Assembly (NCBI RefSeq): GCF_025567625.1 | Contig: NZ_JAOQJC010000001.1 | Coordinates: 310,001-374,000 of the forward strand | DNA: 64,000 bases | Direction of reading: 5' to 3' | DNA from: Paenibacillus sp. J5C2022 | GTDB taxonomy: Bacteria > Bacillota > Bacilli > Paenibacillales > Paenibacillaceae | Shown: positions 17,022 to 25,365 of the stretch, in pieces | How positions within the stretch are numbered: the stretch's first letter is position 1 | Layout of the letters: every line of letters starts with the position of its first letter | Translations under genes and position numbers: made by a program | Notes under the pieces: model-generated | Database searches by the model: none | Seen by the model: only the letters and a program-made list of their open reading frames with translations | What the model was told of the DNA's origin: nothing

Positions 17022-17627
17022 CTAGTTTTTAGCGAGTGACTGCGTCTTCTTATCCCACACACATTTAGTGAGTTTGTAATAATTGTATTTCTCGTGCTTT
17101 ATATTAATATTACTATGAAAAACAAAACCACATTTTTGTATTACTCTGTTTGATGGAATGTTTTGCACAAGTGCAATTGCATTCAGCCCCTCGACATTCG
17201 TATTCTCAAATAAATACTTAATTATCCCTTGAACAGCTTGTGTAGTATATCCCTTGCCTCTATGGTCCTTAGATATTGCAAACATAACTTCTCGATTTGG
17301 AGCCGGCAGTTCTTCTTTTATGCCCGTGCAGCACCAACCAATAAACTCTCCTGAATCTTGTAGTATAATCCCTAAACGCAGTCGAAGTTCACCAATATCC
17401 CCATTTTTCAATGCTTCATTTAAAAACCGTTTGTTTTCTGGGATTTCATAATTAATTAACCATTCCTGCCTTTGCTCGAGTGGTACGTTCCAACCGGGTA
17501 AACATTCGAAAATTTCTGGTTGCCAAGTTAGAGAATGAAGTTTATCTAAATCAGTAGCAACGAATTCTCTCAAATAAATATCCTTGCATTCAATAATGAA
17601 GAGGTCTTCAGAAGTATGGAGTCCCAT
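17022..17627 (-). CDS. GNAT N-acetyltransferase (RimJ/RimL-like)
   Basis: A 201-residue acetyltransferase with RimJ/RimL-type features: an early strand LREFVATDLDKLHSL, the acceptor-side turn FIGWCCTGIK and the acetyl-CoA loop SKDHRGKGYTTQAVQGIIKY. GGGAGGGG precedes the ATG. The stop of the upstream two-domain GNAT overlaps this ATG by one base (TAATG). It is the last gene of a four-gene acetyltransferase cluster. The substrate is unknown. Confidence 0.8.
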   Translation of the reverse strand: MGLHTSEDLFIIECKDIYLREFVATDLDKLHSLTWQPEIFECLPGWNVPLEQRQEWLINYEIPENKRFLNEALKNGDIGELRLRLGIILQDSGEFIGWCCTGIKEELPAPNREVMFAISKDHRGKGYTTQAVQGIIKYLFENTNVEGLNAIALVQNIPSNRVIQKCGFVFHSNINIKHEKYNYYKLTKCVWDKKTQSLAKN

Positions 17628-18637
17628 TATAGGCTCCCCTCCCTCCTATCCGTATAGTCATGTATCAGACGAGTTGTATGGAACTTTGTACAACGATCGC
17701 GATCCCCTCGCAGTAAAGTATCGTGTTCATAAATTTTGCTGGGACGTCCCCATTCAAAATTGCTTAGTCCAATCTCCCGGAACCCATACTTCTCGTAATA
17801 TTGAATATGATCCGTAGTTAAGTACACTTTTTCATACCCCATCTGCCCTGCAGTTTTCCTTGCATGTTGTAAAAGTACCGCTCCCAATGCCTTCCCCCGC
17901 TCATTCTTATCGATGAACAAAGGTGCAATCCAAGGGGAAAAATCTTTCCGAATCAGATTTTCCTGTTCAATCAATTGATAAAAGCCGATAATACGTTCGT
18001 TCTTGAACATGATAAAAGTGAGTGGCAAATGAGTAAATGTTGAGATGCTTCCATCTATTTGGGCAATCACTAAGTTCTTTACTGCGGGCCAAGCTTCAGA
18101 AATGTATTGAATGAACTCATCTCGACGGTTAGAGCATTCCTTTACAGAACGGATTATAAAACACTCATCCAAATCTGGACTAGCTAAAGTTTTGGCCGCA
18201 TAAATTTTCGTCTCTTCTCCAAAAATACTGAATCCGTTGCTTAAGTGAACCCATCCATTTTTTTCGTAGTAGCCCTCCAAATCACTGGTGAGATAAAGGC
18301 TTGCATGCCCCATTTTACGAGTTTCGCGAATTGCGTGTTGCATCAGTTCGACCCCGATATTGTTCCCTCTGAACTCCTCTGCAACATATAAACAAGCGAG
18401 CCACGGATAAATGTCTTGACGGCTGATCAGATCATTCCTCAGCAACGCATATGTACCTATGATCGAATCATTTTGCATGGCCATATAAAACTTTGGCAAG
18501 TCGTCCTCTGTTTTCAACGAATGAAGCATACAGTCATGATAGAAATTAAAATTCCTATCTGTTCCCCACTGGCGCCAAAATACTTGGACAGCGTTATCGA
18601 ATTGTTCGACCTTTTCATTTAGGCAAAAAATTTGCAA
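17627..18637 (-). CDS. Two-domain GNAT acetyltransferase
   Basis: A 336-residue protein with two GNAT domains in tandem. Domain 1 has LYVAEEFRGNNIGVELMQHA, then LYLTSDLEGYYEKNGWVHL. Domain 2 has LFIDKNERGKALGAVLLQHA, then VYLTTDHIQYYEKYGFREI. The two are clearly duplicates. The TTG at 18637 is preferred: AATGGAGG lies 9 bases upstream, whereas the GTG at 18658 overlaps that site. Duplicated GNATs of this type include antibiotic- and peptide-acetylating enzymes; the target cannot be read. Confidence 0.78.
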   Translation of the reverse strand: MQIFCLNEKVEQFDNAVQVFWRQWGTDRNFNFYHDCMLHSLKTEDDLPKFYMAMQNDSIIGTYALLRNDLISRQDIYPWLACLYVAEEFRGNNIGVELMQHAIRETRKMGHASLYLTSDLEGYYEKNGWVHLSNGFSIFGEETKIYAAKTLASPDLDECFIIRSVKECSNRRDEFIQYISEAWPAVKNLVIAQIDGSISTFTHLPLTFIMFKNERIIGFYQLIEQENLIRKDFSPWIAPLFIDKNERGKALGAVLLQHARKTAGQMGYEKVYLTTDHIQYYEKYGFREIGLSNFEWGRPSKIYEHDTLLRGDRDRCTKFHTTRLIHDYTDRREGSL

Positions 18638-18683
18638 TACGACATACCTCCATTTCACAACTAATGATTCCCCAAGAGCCCCA

Positions 18684-19250
18684 TCAATTCATCACGCTGT
18701 TGAGTTGTTCAAATTCATCTTTCGTTAACCCATACACGTACTCGTCATAGTGCTTGCCCTTCGTAAAGATCATCTCACGAAGAACGCCTTCCTGAACAAA
18801 TCCGAGATGCTCCTGCAAAACACGTGATCCTTCATTGAAGGCATATACATAGGCGTTCACCTTGCAGTATCGTAATTCCTCAAAATAATAACGAAGTAAT
18901 ACTCTGATTGCCTCTGAAGCATATCCTTTTCGCCAATGTTTACGAAAAATGGCAACACCATATTTGAAAGTTCCGTTGCGCGTGTCGCAACTGTTAGCCG
19001 TAATGCTGCCAACTAGTGTTCCATCGTGTGTTTCGATTGCAAGGAATACATTATCCCCTTCTGGCGCCTTGGTTGATGTGCGTTCTGCCCAATCTTTTGT
19101 TCCGTCTTCAGATCTTGGGAAGTATATCGCATCACAAAGTCTTGCACACTCCGAATCCTGATCGTTCTCATGGAATTCTTTCCAATCCGAAGGTATTACA
19201 GAGCGTAATCGCACTTTCAAACCGGTCCAAATATTAGCTTGCGTATCCAT
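18684..19250 (-). CDS. GNAT N-acetyltransferase (RimJ/RimL-like)
   Basis: A 188-residue acetyltransferase with LRSVIPSDWKEFHEN, the acetyl-CoA segment FRKHWRKGYASEAIRVLLRY and the late AYVYAFNEGSRVLQEHLGF, as in ribosomal-protein or spermidine acetyltransferases of the RimL class. A GGGAGGAATGGGAG leader precedes the ATG. It is separated by 46 bp from the two-domain GNAT and is probably cotranscribed with it. Confidence 0.82.
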   Translation of the reverse strand: MDTQANIWTGLKVRLRSVIPSDWKEFHENDQDSECARLCDAIYFPRSEDGTKDWAERTSTKAPEGDNVFLAIETHDGTLVGSITANSCDTRNGTFKYGVAIFRKHWRKGYASEAIRVLLRYYFEELRYCKVNAYVYAFNEGSRVLQEHLGFVQEGVLREMIFTKGKHYDEYVYGLTKDEFEQLNSVMN

Positions 19251-19301
19251 TCTCCCATTCCTCCCAACCCTATATCGGTATTCTAGCCAACCTAATCATG
19301 C

Positions 19302-19748
19302 CTAAATCATCAATTCTCGTATCACTTCCTGCTTATTTCGCTCCACTTCTTTAAAACCTAAAGCTGCATAAAGGTTGGACGCACGAACGTTTTCAAATCG
19401 ATGTCCCAGTTTTATTTTATGGCAAGCATGCTTCTCTTTCATATACCTGATTAGCTCTTCCAGACCGGCTCTGCCTAAGCCTCGATGTTGGTAATGATGG
19501 TCGATCATATAAGCCATAATCCAGTACTCTCCATCGTCCGGGTCGATGGCGTAAACGGTAAACCCCGCTAATTGTTCGCCAGAATAAACCGCTAAAGGTG
19601 TGAATCCGCAATAGGCCGATTCCGCAAGCCAGTACACAATTGGAACAGGAAAAACATGCTTCTGCTCTGCTGTTACCTCAAGTTGGCTACAGGCATACCA
19701 ATTATCTTTATCGATTGGTTTCAGTATCATAGCCTGAGAGGTATACAT
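19302..19748 (-). CDS. GNAT acetyltransferase (BltD/PaiA-like)
   Basis: A 148-residue GNAT similar in layout to spermine/spermidine acetyltransferases: LAGFTVYAIDPDDGEYWIMA, YMIDHHYQHRGLGRAGLEEL and the end ASNLYAALGFKEVERN. The start is uncertain: ATG at 19748 has a distant GAGG, and ATG at 19730 (MILKPI) would match the family start better. It is first in the row of four GNAT genes. Confidence 0.75.
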   Translation of the reverse strand: MYTSQAMILKPIDKDNWYACSQLEVTAEQKHVFPVPIVYWLAESAYCGFTPLAVYSGEQLAGFTVYAIDPDDGEYWIMAYMIDHHYQHRGLGRAGLEELIRYMKEKHACHKIKLGHRFENVRASNLYAALGFKEVERNKQEVIRELMI

Positions 19749-19975
19749 TTAGAAAAATGAACCTCTCAAAGGCTTTCGATTGCGTTTATTCCGATTCAAA
19801 ACACCATCACTCCTTTTTTCGAAATAGGGATCTGCCTGAGGTTCAAGCTCCAAAAAATTCCCCTCCATGGTACATTATCGAGAAGCTATCCCAATTATTT
19901 CAAGATAAAAAATAGACTTAACTGATTTATCCGACGGCATTAACGCTCATCCACTAAATTCGCTTTACTTCTAAC
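19749..19975. other. Gene-free gap
   Basis: No coding frame or repeat is visible between the GNAT cluster and the terminator of the export permease gene. It presumably holds the promoter of the minus-strand GNAT genes, but no clear -35/-10 pair was found. Confidence 0.4.
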
Positions 19976-20028
19976 TAAAAACCCGCCAAGCTTCTCTATC
20001 CATCATGGAAAGAATGCTTGGCGGGTTT
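19976..20028 (-). terminator. Terminator of the export permease gene
   Basis: ACCCGCCAAGC (19981-19991) pairs with GCTTGGCGGGT (20016-20026), and a T-run follows on the minus strand. It is 9 bp beyond the stop at 20037. Confidence 0.85.
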
Positions 20029-20036
20029 GCTTAGCA

Positions 20037-21209
20037 CTAAGCTTTCATAGCGCTCCCCTTCATCGCTTTATCATCATTCTTGCGCAGTGCCGAAGCCAGC
20101 AGAAGAACAGCACAGATGCCGACCAACCACCACATGACGCCTAGCGGAAGCAACATTCCCTCTTCCCCGCCGAAGTACATGATGTTTCGCAAGCCTGAAG
20201 CGGCATAGCGCAATGGCGTCCAGGAATAAATCCAATCCTGTGTAGCTTGCGACATGAACTCCGGAGGCAAGTTCAGAAGCGGCATGGAGAAGAAGAACAG
20301 CAGGACACATAAACCAATACCTGCAAGGCCGATCCAATTTACAAGCGACAGCTGAAGCAACATGAATGCGGCAGCCATCAACCATAGGAACATCCATACC
20401 GATGTCGCATCGTCCACTTCCATCCCATACCATGACTTGGCCATCCACAATGTGAACAGGGAATTAACCAGAGCAAAAGCCACTGCAAGCAGTACCTGCA
20501 TAGTGCTATTTTGCCACTTCCGCCCCCCTGCTTGATTGGCATTTCTTGCCGCAAGATACAGAAACGCGCTGCCTACCAGACTGCCAATCCAGACGATTTG
20601 AACCAGCATGTTCGGCGCACTGCCATTACCGTTATTCTCGCCTGCGGAATGTGATGTGATCTCTTCTACCAAGAAAGGAGTCAATAGCCCTTGCATGGAC
20701 GATACCGGCAGTTGTGGTGCGCGTTGACCAATCTGTTCCAGCAGCTGGCTAGTCATTTCTACTTGGACATTGCGCATGACTTGCCCCAAAATCGTCTTCA
20801 CCATGGTAGCCGCCTGCATATTCAATCCTTCATTCACGTACACTCTCACAGTAGCCGGATTAGGCGAAGGGGTCTGAAGAGATTGTACCCCCTTGCTGAA
20901 GCCGGTCGGAATGACCAGCACCCCGTACACCGCTTGACGCTTCATCGCTTCCTGCGCTTCTTCCTCAGAAGACATGAGCTTCCAGTCAATTGGCAGCTGC
21001 TCCAACCCACTCACCTTCTGTCCGATCATCTCCCCCAACGCCATCGTTCCACTGCCCGGCAGATCAATCGGCTGATCCAACATTACGAAAGCAACAGGCA
21101 ACGATTTCGGTTTTGCGCCTAAGACGGAGCCCATCATAGCTAGACCGAATATCATCAGAATAACAAGAACGGCAACTGTTCCAATCCATAACATTTTTTG
21201 TTTGATCAT
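20037..21209 (-). CDS. YhgE/Pip-type ABC-2 membrane permease
   Basis: A 390-residue membrane protein. It has an N-terminal helix (about 8-28), a large outside region of about 170 residues with ALPVAF-like and YGVLVIPTGFSKGVQSL segments, then about five C-terminal helices. This is the layout of YhgE/Pip and DUF3533 proteins of the ABC-2 class. The ATG at 21209 has AAGGAG upstream; earlier in-frame starts do not. It is divergent from a TetR gene and flanked by matching inverted sites, so it is probably a TetR-repressed exporter or cell-envelope protein. The substrate is unknown. Confidence 0.75.
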   Translation of the reverse strand: MIKQKMLWIGTVAVLVILMIFGLAMMGSVLGAKPKSLPVAFVMLDQPIDLPGSGTMALGEMIGQKVSGLEQLPIDWKLMSSEEEAQEAMKRQAVYGVLVIPTGFSKGVQSLQTPSPNPATVRVYVNEGLNMQAATMVKTILGQVMRNVQVEMTSQLLEQIGQRAPQLPVSSMQGLLTPFLVEEITSHSAGENNGNGSAPNMLVQIVWIGSLVGSAFLYLAARNANQAGGRKWQNSTMQVLLAVAFALVNSLFTLWMAKSWYGMEVDDATSVWMFLWLMAAAFMLLQLSLVNWIGLAGIGLCVLLFFFSMPLLNLPPEFMSQATQDWIYSWTPLRYAASGLRNIMYFGGEEGMLLPLGVMWWLVGICAVLLLASALRKNDDKAMKGSAMKA

Positions 21210-21226
21210 TTTAGTACACTCCTTCA

Positions 21227-21324
21227 TTTTAATGAACATGCTGTTGATTAATGATCGCAATGTTAATTATAATGAGGAGACAGGAATTTGCAATAATCAG
21301 AATAACTGCATATGTTCATTAAAA
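21227..21324. promoter_or_regulatory. Two inverted copies of a putative TetR site
   Basis: TTTTAATGAACAT (21227-21239) and its exact reverse complement ATGTTCATTAAAA (21312-21324) lie at the two ends of the divergent gap, 72 bp apart. One is near the permease start and the other 61 bp before the TetR ATG. The arrangement suits a repressor that controls both genes. Confidence 0.55.
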
Positions 21325-21385
21325 AACACACTATGCTTCAACGTTGATTGGATTTCAATTTTGGGAACAGGAGGACCAACGAGCG

Positions 21386-22018
21386 ATGAACAATAAAACG
21401 GATCGTCGCAAGCTGCGCACCAAAAAATTGCTGCGGCAAGCGTTGATCGAGCTCATGGAGGAAAAAGGACTGGAGAAAATTACGGTTAGCGATCTCGCCA
21501 ACCGCGCCGATATTAATCGCGGTACGTTTTATCTGCATTATGAGGATGTGCATGATTTCATTGAACAACAAGTGCATGAATTTCTGAATCAGCTATCAGA
21601 ATTGGCATCGAAGGTTCAGTTCACGGATTTGCTGCTTGCGGCAGAACGCGATGAGCCTTTCCCCGGCTTGATCTCCATTATTGAGCATTGGGAGCGCAAT
21701 GCGGATTTTTGCAAGTGGCTGTTAGGGCCGAAGGGCGACCCTTCATTCGTTCTGCGAGTGAAGGAGCTTATGAAGCAGAGGTTATTCATTAAGCTGTCCG
21801 GTCTTGAAGGAACCGATTCGGCGTCTGAGCTGCAAGTTCCGCTGGAATATCTCATTGCTTACGTCACATCCGCTAATGTCGGAGTGCTGCAGCACTGGTT
21901 CCATACAGGACGCATTCAGACGCCGACCGAGATTCACTTCATTATGATTCGCTTAATAAGCAAAGGCTGGCTATCCTTCTCCGGAGTGCGTCACGCCATT
22001 GCCAATCTGAAGGGCTAA
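21386..22018 (+). CDS. TetR-family transcriptional regulator
   Basis: A 210-residue regulator. The N-terminal HTH contains LMEEKGLEKITVSDLANRAD and INRGTFYLHYEDVHDFIEQQ; the C-terminal half resembles TetR_C ligand domains and has ISIIEHWERNADFCKWLLG. AGGAGG lies 12 bases before the chosen ATG. It is divergent from the YhgE/Pip-type permease, its likely target. Its stop overlaps the convergent UvrA-like gene by 4 bp. Confidence 0.87.
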   Translation: MNNKTDRRKLRTKKLLRQALIELMEEKGLEKITVSDLANRADINRGTFYLHYEDVHDFIEQQVHEFLNQLSELASKVQFTDLLLAAERDEPFPGLISIIEHWERNADFCKWLLGPKGDPSFVLRVKELMKQRLFIKLSGLEGTDSASELQVPLEYLIAYVTSANVGVLQHWFHTGRIQTPTEIHFIMIRLISKGWLSFSGVRHAIANLKG

Positions 22019-24477
22019 TGGCTGCTTCTCAAGTGCTCTGCCGTGACACTCTCCCCTTGCTCAATCATATTTTGAGGTGTCCCCGTGAACATGACTTGTC
22101 CGCCATTGACGCCTCCTTCGGGACCCAGATCAATAATCCAGTCGGAGGCGGCCATCACTTGCTGATTATGCTCGACTGCGATGACGGTGCTGCCCGCATC
22201 CACCATGCGATGAAGCAGCTTGATGAAGCTCTCCACGTCTAGGGGATGCAGTCCGGTTGTAGGCTCGTCCATCAGGTATAACGCCGGCTTTCCTCGATGG
22301 CTCATCAGCTCTCTGGCGAGCTTCAACCGCTGCCCTTCGCCCCCGGACAAGGTCGTTAACGACTGTCCGAGCTCCACATAACCAAGCCCGACCTCTTGTA
22401 GCAACTGTAACGGTCTTATAAGCTTCGCATGATCCCGGAACACCAGCAGCGCTTCATCAATCGATAATTGAAGGATGTCCTTTATGGAATATCCGCTGTA
22501 AGCGACCGACAATACTTCTTCATTGAATTGGTTGCCGCCGCAAGTCGGGCATGTCACCTCGATATCCTGGAAGAAGAGCATGTTGCTCATGACATAGCCA
22601 AGTCCTTCGCATTCCTCGCATCTTCCACCCGGAGAATTGAACGAGAAATGCTTCGCGTTCAGTCCTCTCTCCTTCGCCTCCGCTAAACCTCCGAAGATTT
22701 TCCGAATCTCGGTATATACATCGGAATAAGTGGCTACATTGGACCGCTTCATTCTTGTTATGGCGGACTGCTCAATCGTGATGACCTGGTCGAACTGTTC
22801 CATGCCGGCAACGAGCGGACTTGCGGATCTCTTATCGCCTTCGGCAGCAAGCACATCGAATACGAGCGTGGATTTGCCGGAGCCAGATACGCCCGTCACA
22901 GTAGTAAGACAGCCGATCGGAAAGCTGACATGTACATTTCTCAAATTGTGCTTGCTCGTTCCTTCTACCTTAATCATCTCGCCGGTTCCCCTCCGGCATG
23001 TTCGGCGTTCTTGCTTCTTACGCTTGAAGTACGAGCCGGTAACAGAGTCCTCTTGCCTGAGCAACTCCTCCCATGTTCCTCTTGCGATGATCTCGCCGCC
23101 GTGCTTGCCTGAGCCAGGGCCGATGTCGATCAAATAATCGGCCGCCCGCATGACATCAGGGTCATGTTCGATCACGATCACTGTATTGCCCAGATCCCGG
23201 AGCTTCGCAAGGATTGTCATCATACCCGCCGTATCCTTCGGATGGAGTCCAACCGTCGGTTCGTCCAGAATGTAGATAATGCCGCTAAGATTGCTATCGA
23301 GCGCGGCGGCCAGCTTGATTCGCTGCTTCTCGCCTCCTGATAACGTCGTCATCTGACGATCAAGCGATAGATACGATAGACCGACGTTGCTTATCCGCTG
23401 CAGCTTGGTATTCAAGTCCAGCATATAATCTTCGATCAGTCGAAGATGGCGTTCGGACAAGGAGCACTTCAACCCGCCAATCCATTCCTGCAACTGGTCC
23501 AGGGAGAATGCCGACAATTGGGGCAATCGGACTTCTTCTATTGTTGCACTGCGGCCTAACGGAGCGAGTCGCTCTCCTTCGCAAGACGAACACACCTCTT
23601 CTACGAAGTAACGCTCCAGCTTCTTGGCCTCTCCTTCCTTCTCGGACAGCCGTCTCCACAGAGTAGAGATTACCCCTTCGAACTTGCCGTCCGCGACCGT
23701 TCTGGGAGCTGCAATGTTCGGGAATGCCCGCTTGACCTCCACACTGTCCGTACCATGAAGCAGAATAACCTTCTGTAGCGGACTGTACTCGGCAACCGGC
23801 GCGTGGTTAGCGACCGATAAGCCATAATGGCGGAAGGCGCTATATAGAGCAGAGATTTGATATTCCTTATACTTATGACCCCAGTAGTGAACAGCCCCCT
23901 CCTCCAGCGACAGCGATTCATCGATGGTCTGCTCTTTGTCGATCGACATGACCTTGCCCAAGCCCTCGCAAGTTGGACACGCCCCCTCCCTGGTGTTATG
24001 GGAGAAGTGTGTGCGCGTCAGCTTCTCCATCCGGTGACCGCAATGTACGCAGCTCATATAAACCTTAAATTCGTCTTTCCGCTTCTCCACTTCTTCCCGG
24101 CAATCCCCGGACGATATTTCTCTGCAGCAACCCGGACAGACGCGTACGCTTAACTTCTCGAACACCAGTCGCAAGTCCGTATACATATTGGTCAAGGTGC
24201 CTACGGTCGATCGGGGATTTCTGTTCGACTCCGACTGCGAGATCATGATGGCCGGCGACAGATGGCGAATAGATTCCACCTTCGGCTTATGGATGCCCTG
24301 CAGCCCGATCGCTTCTAAATATTGTCTCTGACACTCATGGAAAATAACGTCGATGGCGAGAGTGGATTTGCCTGAGCCGGAAAGTCCCGTTAACACGATC
24401 AATTTTCCTTTTGGAATTTCCACATCCACATTTTTCAAATTGCCTTCCCAAGCACCTTTCACGATCATGTTGGACAT
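22015..24477 (-). CDS. UvrA paralogue (short, UvrA2-like ABC ATPase)
   Basis: An 820-residue double ABC ATPase. Walker A motifs are GLSGSGKST (31-39) and GVSGSGKST in the second half. Signatures are TLSGGEKQRIKLAAAL and TLSGGEGQRLKLAREL. Zinc modules include CPGC/CVHCGH, CPTCEGLG and CEECEGLG/CPTCGG. It is over 100 residues shorter than repair UvrA, consistent with loss of the UvrB-binding insertion. Such paralogues are linked to DNA-intercalating drug tolerance in producers. AAGGAGG precedes the ATG. Confidence 0.85.
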   Translation of the reverse strand: MSNMIVKGAWEGNLKNVDVEIPKGKLIVLTGLSGSGKSTLAIDVIFHECQRQYLEAIGLQGIHKPKVESIRHLSPAIMISQSESNRNPRSTVGTLTNMYTDLRLVFEKLSVRVCPGCCREISSGDCREEVEKRKDEFKVYMSCVHCGHRMEKLTRTHFSHNTREGACPTCEGLGKVMSIDKEQTIDESLSLEEGAVHYWGHKYKEYQISALYSAFRHYGLSVANHAPVAEYSPLQKVILLHGTDSVEVKRAFPNIAAPRTVADGKFEGVISTLWRRLSEKEGEAKKLERYFVEEVCSSCEGERLAPLGRSATIEEVRLPQLSAFSLDQLQEWIGGLKCSLSERHLRLIEDYMLDLNTKLQRISNVGLSYLSLDRQMTTLSGGEKQRIKLAAALDSNLSGIIYILDEPTVGLHPKDTAGMMTILAKLRDLGNTVIVIEHDPDVMRAADYLIDIGPGSGKHGGEIIARGTWEELLRQEDSVTGSYFKRKKQERRTCRRGTGEMIKVEGTSKHNLRNVHVSFPIGCLTTVTGVSGSGKSTLVFDVLAAEGDKRSASPLVAGMEQFDQVITIEQSAITRMKRSNVATYSDVYTEIRKIFGGLAEAKERGLNAKHFSFNSPGGRCEECEGLGYVMSNMLFFQDIEVTCPTCGGNQFNEEVLSVAYSGYSIKDILQLSIDEALLVFRDHAKLIRPLQLLQEVGLGYVELGQSLTTLSGGEGQRLKLARELMSHRGKPALYLMDEPTTGLHPLDVESFIKLLHRMVDAGSTVIAVEHNQQVMAASDWIIDLGPEGGVNGGQVMFTGTPQNMIEQGESVTAEHLRSSH

Positions 24478-24598
24478 TTTCTGACGCCTCCTTGATTCCG
24501 ATTCACAATTCCATCTTACAACATTGATGCAATATTTCGGTTTACTGTGATCTACGTCTTGATTTCCGGGCTATTATTCGGTTTAATCTTGTTGTAGG

Positions 24599-24614
24599 AG
24601 TTGAAGGTTCAACT
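24599..24614. promoter_or_regulatory. Dyad in front of the MerR gene
   Basis: AGTTGAA, GG, TTCAACT form a perfect 7-bp dyad ending 10 bp before the GTG start. It may be the binding site of the encoded regulator. No clear -35/-10 pair spans it, so the role is tentative. Confidence 0.4.
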
Positions 24615-24624
24615 TTAAGGATAG

Positions 24625-25350
24625 GTGAGAATCTTGAAGCATATGTATACGCCCAAGGAGATGGCTGAGCTTATTCAGGTTAGCACGACGACATTGCGCA
24701 GATACGAGGAGCAAGACTTGATTCCCGACGTGGTCCGAACGGCAAGCAATCGCAGATGCTATACGGCTGTTCACTTGCAAGCCTTCGTAACCGTCAGAGC
24801 GCTGTTGAAGGGCTGCGATATTCCGATCGCTTACGAGATAATGAGAACACTCAAGCGAGGAAGCGCCGCGGAAGCCATGTGGCTGATGAACGAGCAGCTG
24901 CACAAGGCCCAATTGGAAAAGCAGCGAGTGGAATCCATTATGGCCATGATCGCAGGAGCGGATTTTTCGGACTTTCGCATCGTCAAGAACGCTGATGCCG
25001 CGATGACGATTGGGGAAGTGTCCAAGTACGCAGGTGTCAATGCGTCAGCCATCCGTCATTGGGAGAAGGAAGGACTGATTCAATCGTTCAGAAATGCGAA
25101 TAATGGCTACAGACAATTCTCAATACGTGAAGTCAGAAAAATAATGGTCATCAGCAGCTTGAGGAAAACGGTTCATTTCATCGAACATATGAAGCAACTT
25201 CTTCATGATCTGGATACGAAAAGCTTGGAAAGTGTGGGGAAATCCTTTCATCTTGCTATGCAAAAGCTGCATGACCGGTTGGCGTTGCAATATCGCGGCA
25301 TTGCCGAAATCATGCGCTACATGGAAATCATGAATATGCGTCTGCCTTGA
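24625..25350 (+). CDS. MerR-type regulator with two HTH domains
   Basis: A 241-residue protein carrying two MerR winged-helix domains. The first (about 6-75) reads YTPKEMAELIQVSTTTLRRY and then EEQDLIPDVV. The second (about 130-200) reads TIGEVSKYAGVNASAIRHWE and then KEGLIQS. Normal MerR proteins have one HTH and a dimer helix. The GTG at 24625 has AAGGATAG upstream. It is divergent from the UvrA-like gene (147 bp) and followed 15 bp later by an AraC gene. No Cys-rich metal site is seen, so an organic ligand is more likely. Confidence 0.8.
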   Translation: MRILKHMYTPKEMAELIQVSTTTLRRYEEQDLIPDVVRTASNRRCYTAVHLQAFVTVRALLKGCDIPIAYEIMRTLKRGSAAEAMWLMNEQLHKAQLEKQRVESIMAMIAGADFSDFRIVKNADAAMTIGEVSKYAGVNASAIRHWEKEGLIQSFRNANNGYRQFSIREVRKIMVISSLRKTVHFIEHMKQLLHDLDTKSLESVGKSFHLAMQKLHDRLALQYRGIAEIMRYMEIMNMRLP

Positions 25351-25365
25351 GGAGGAAGTGAATCG

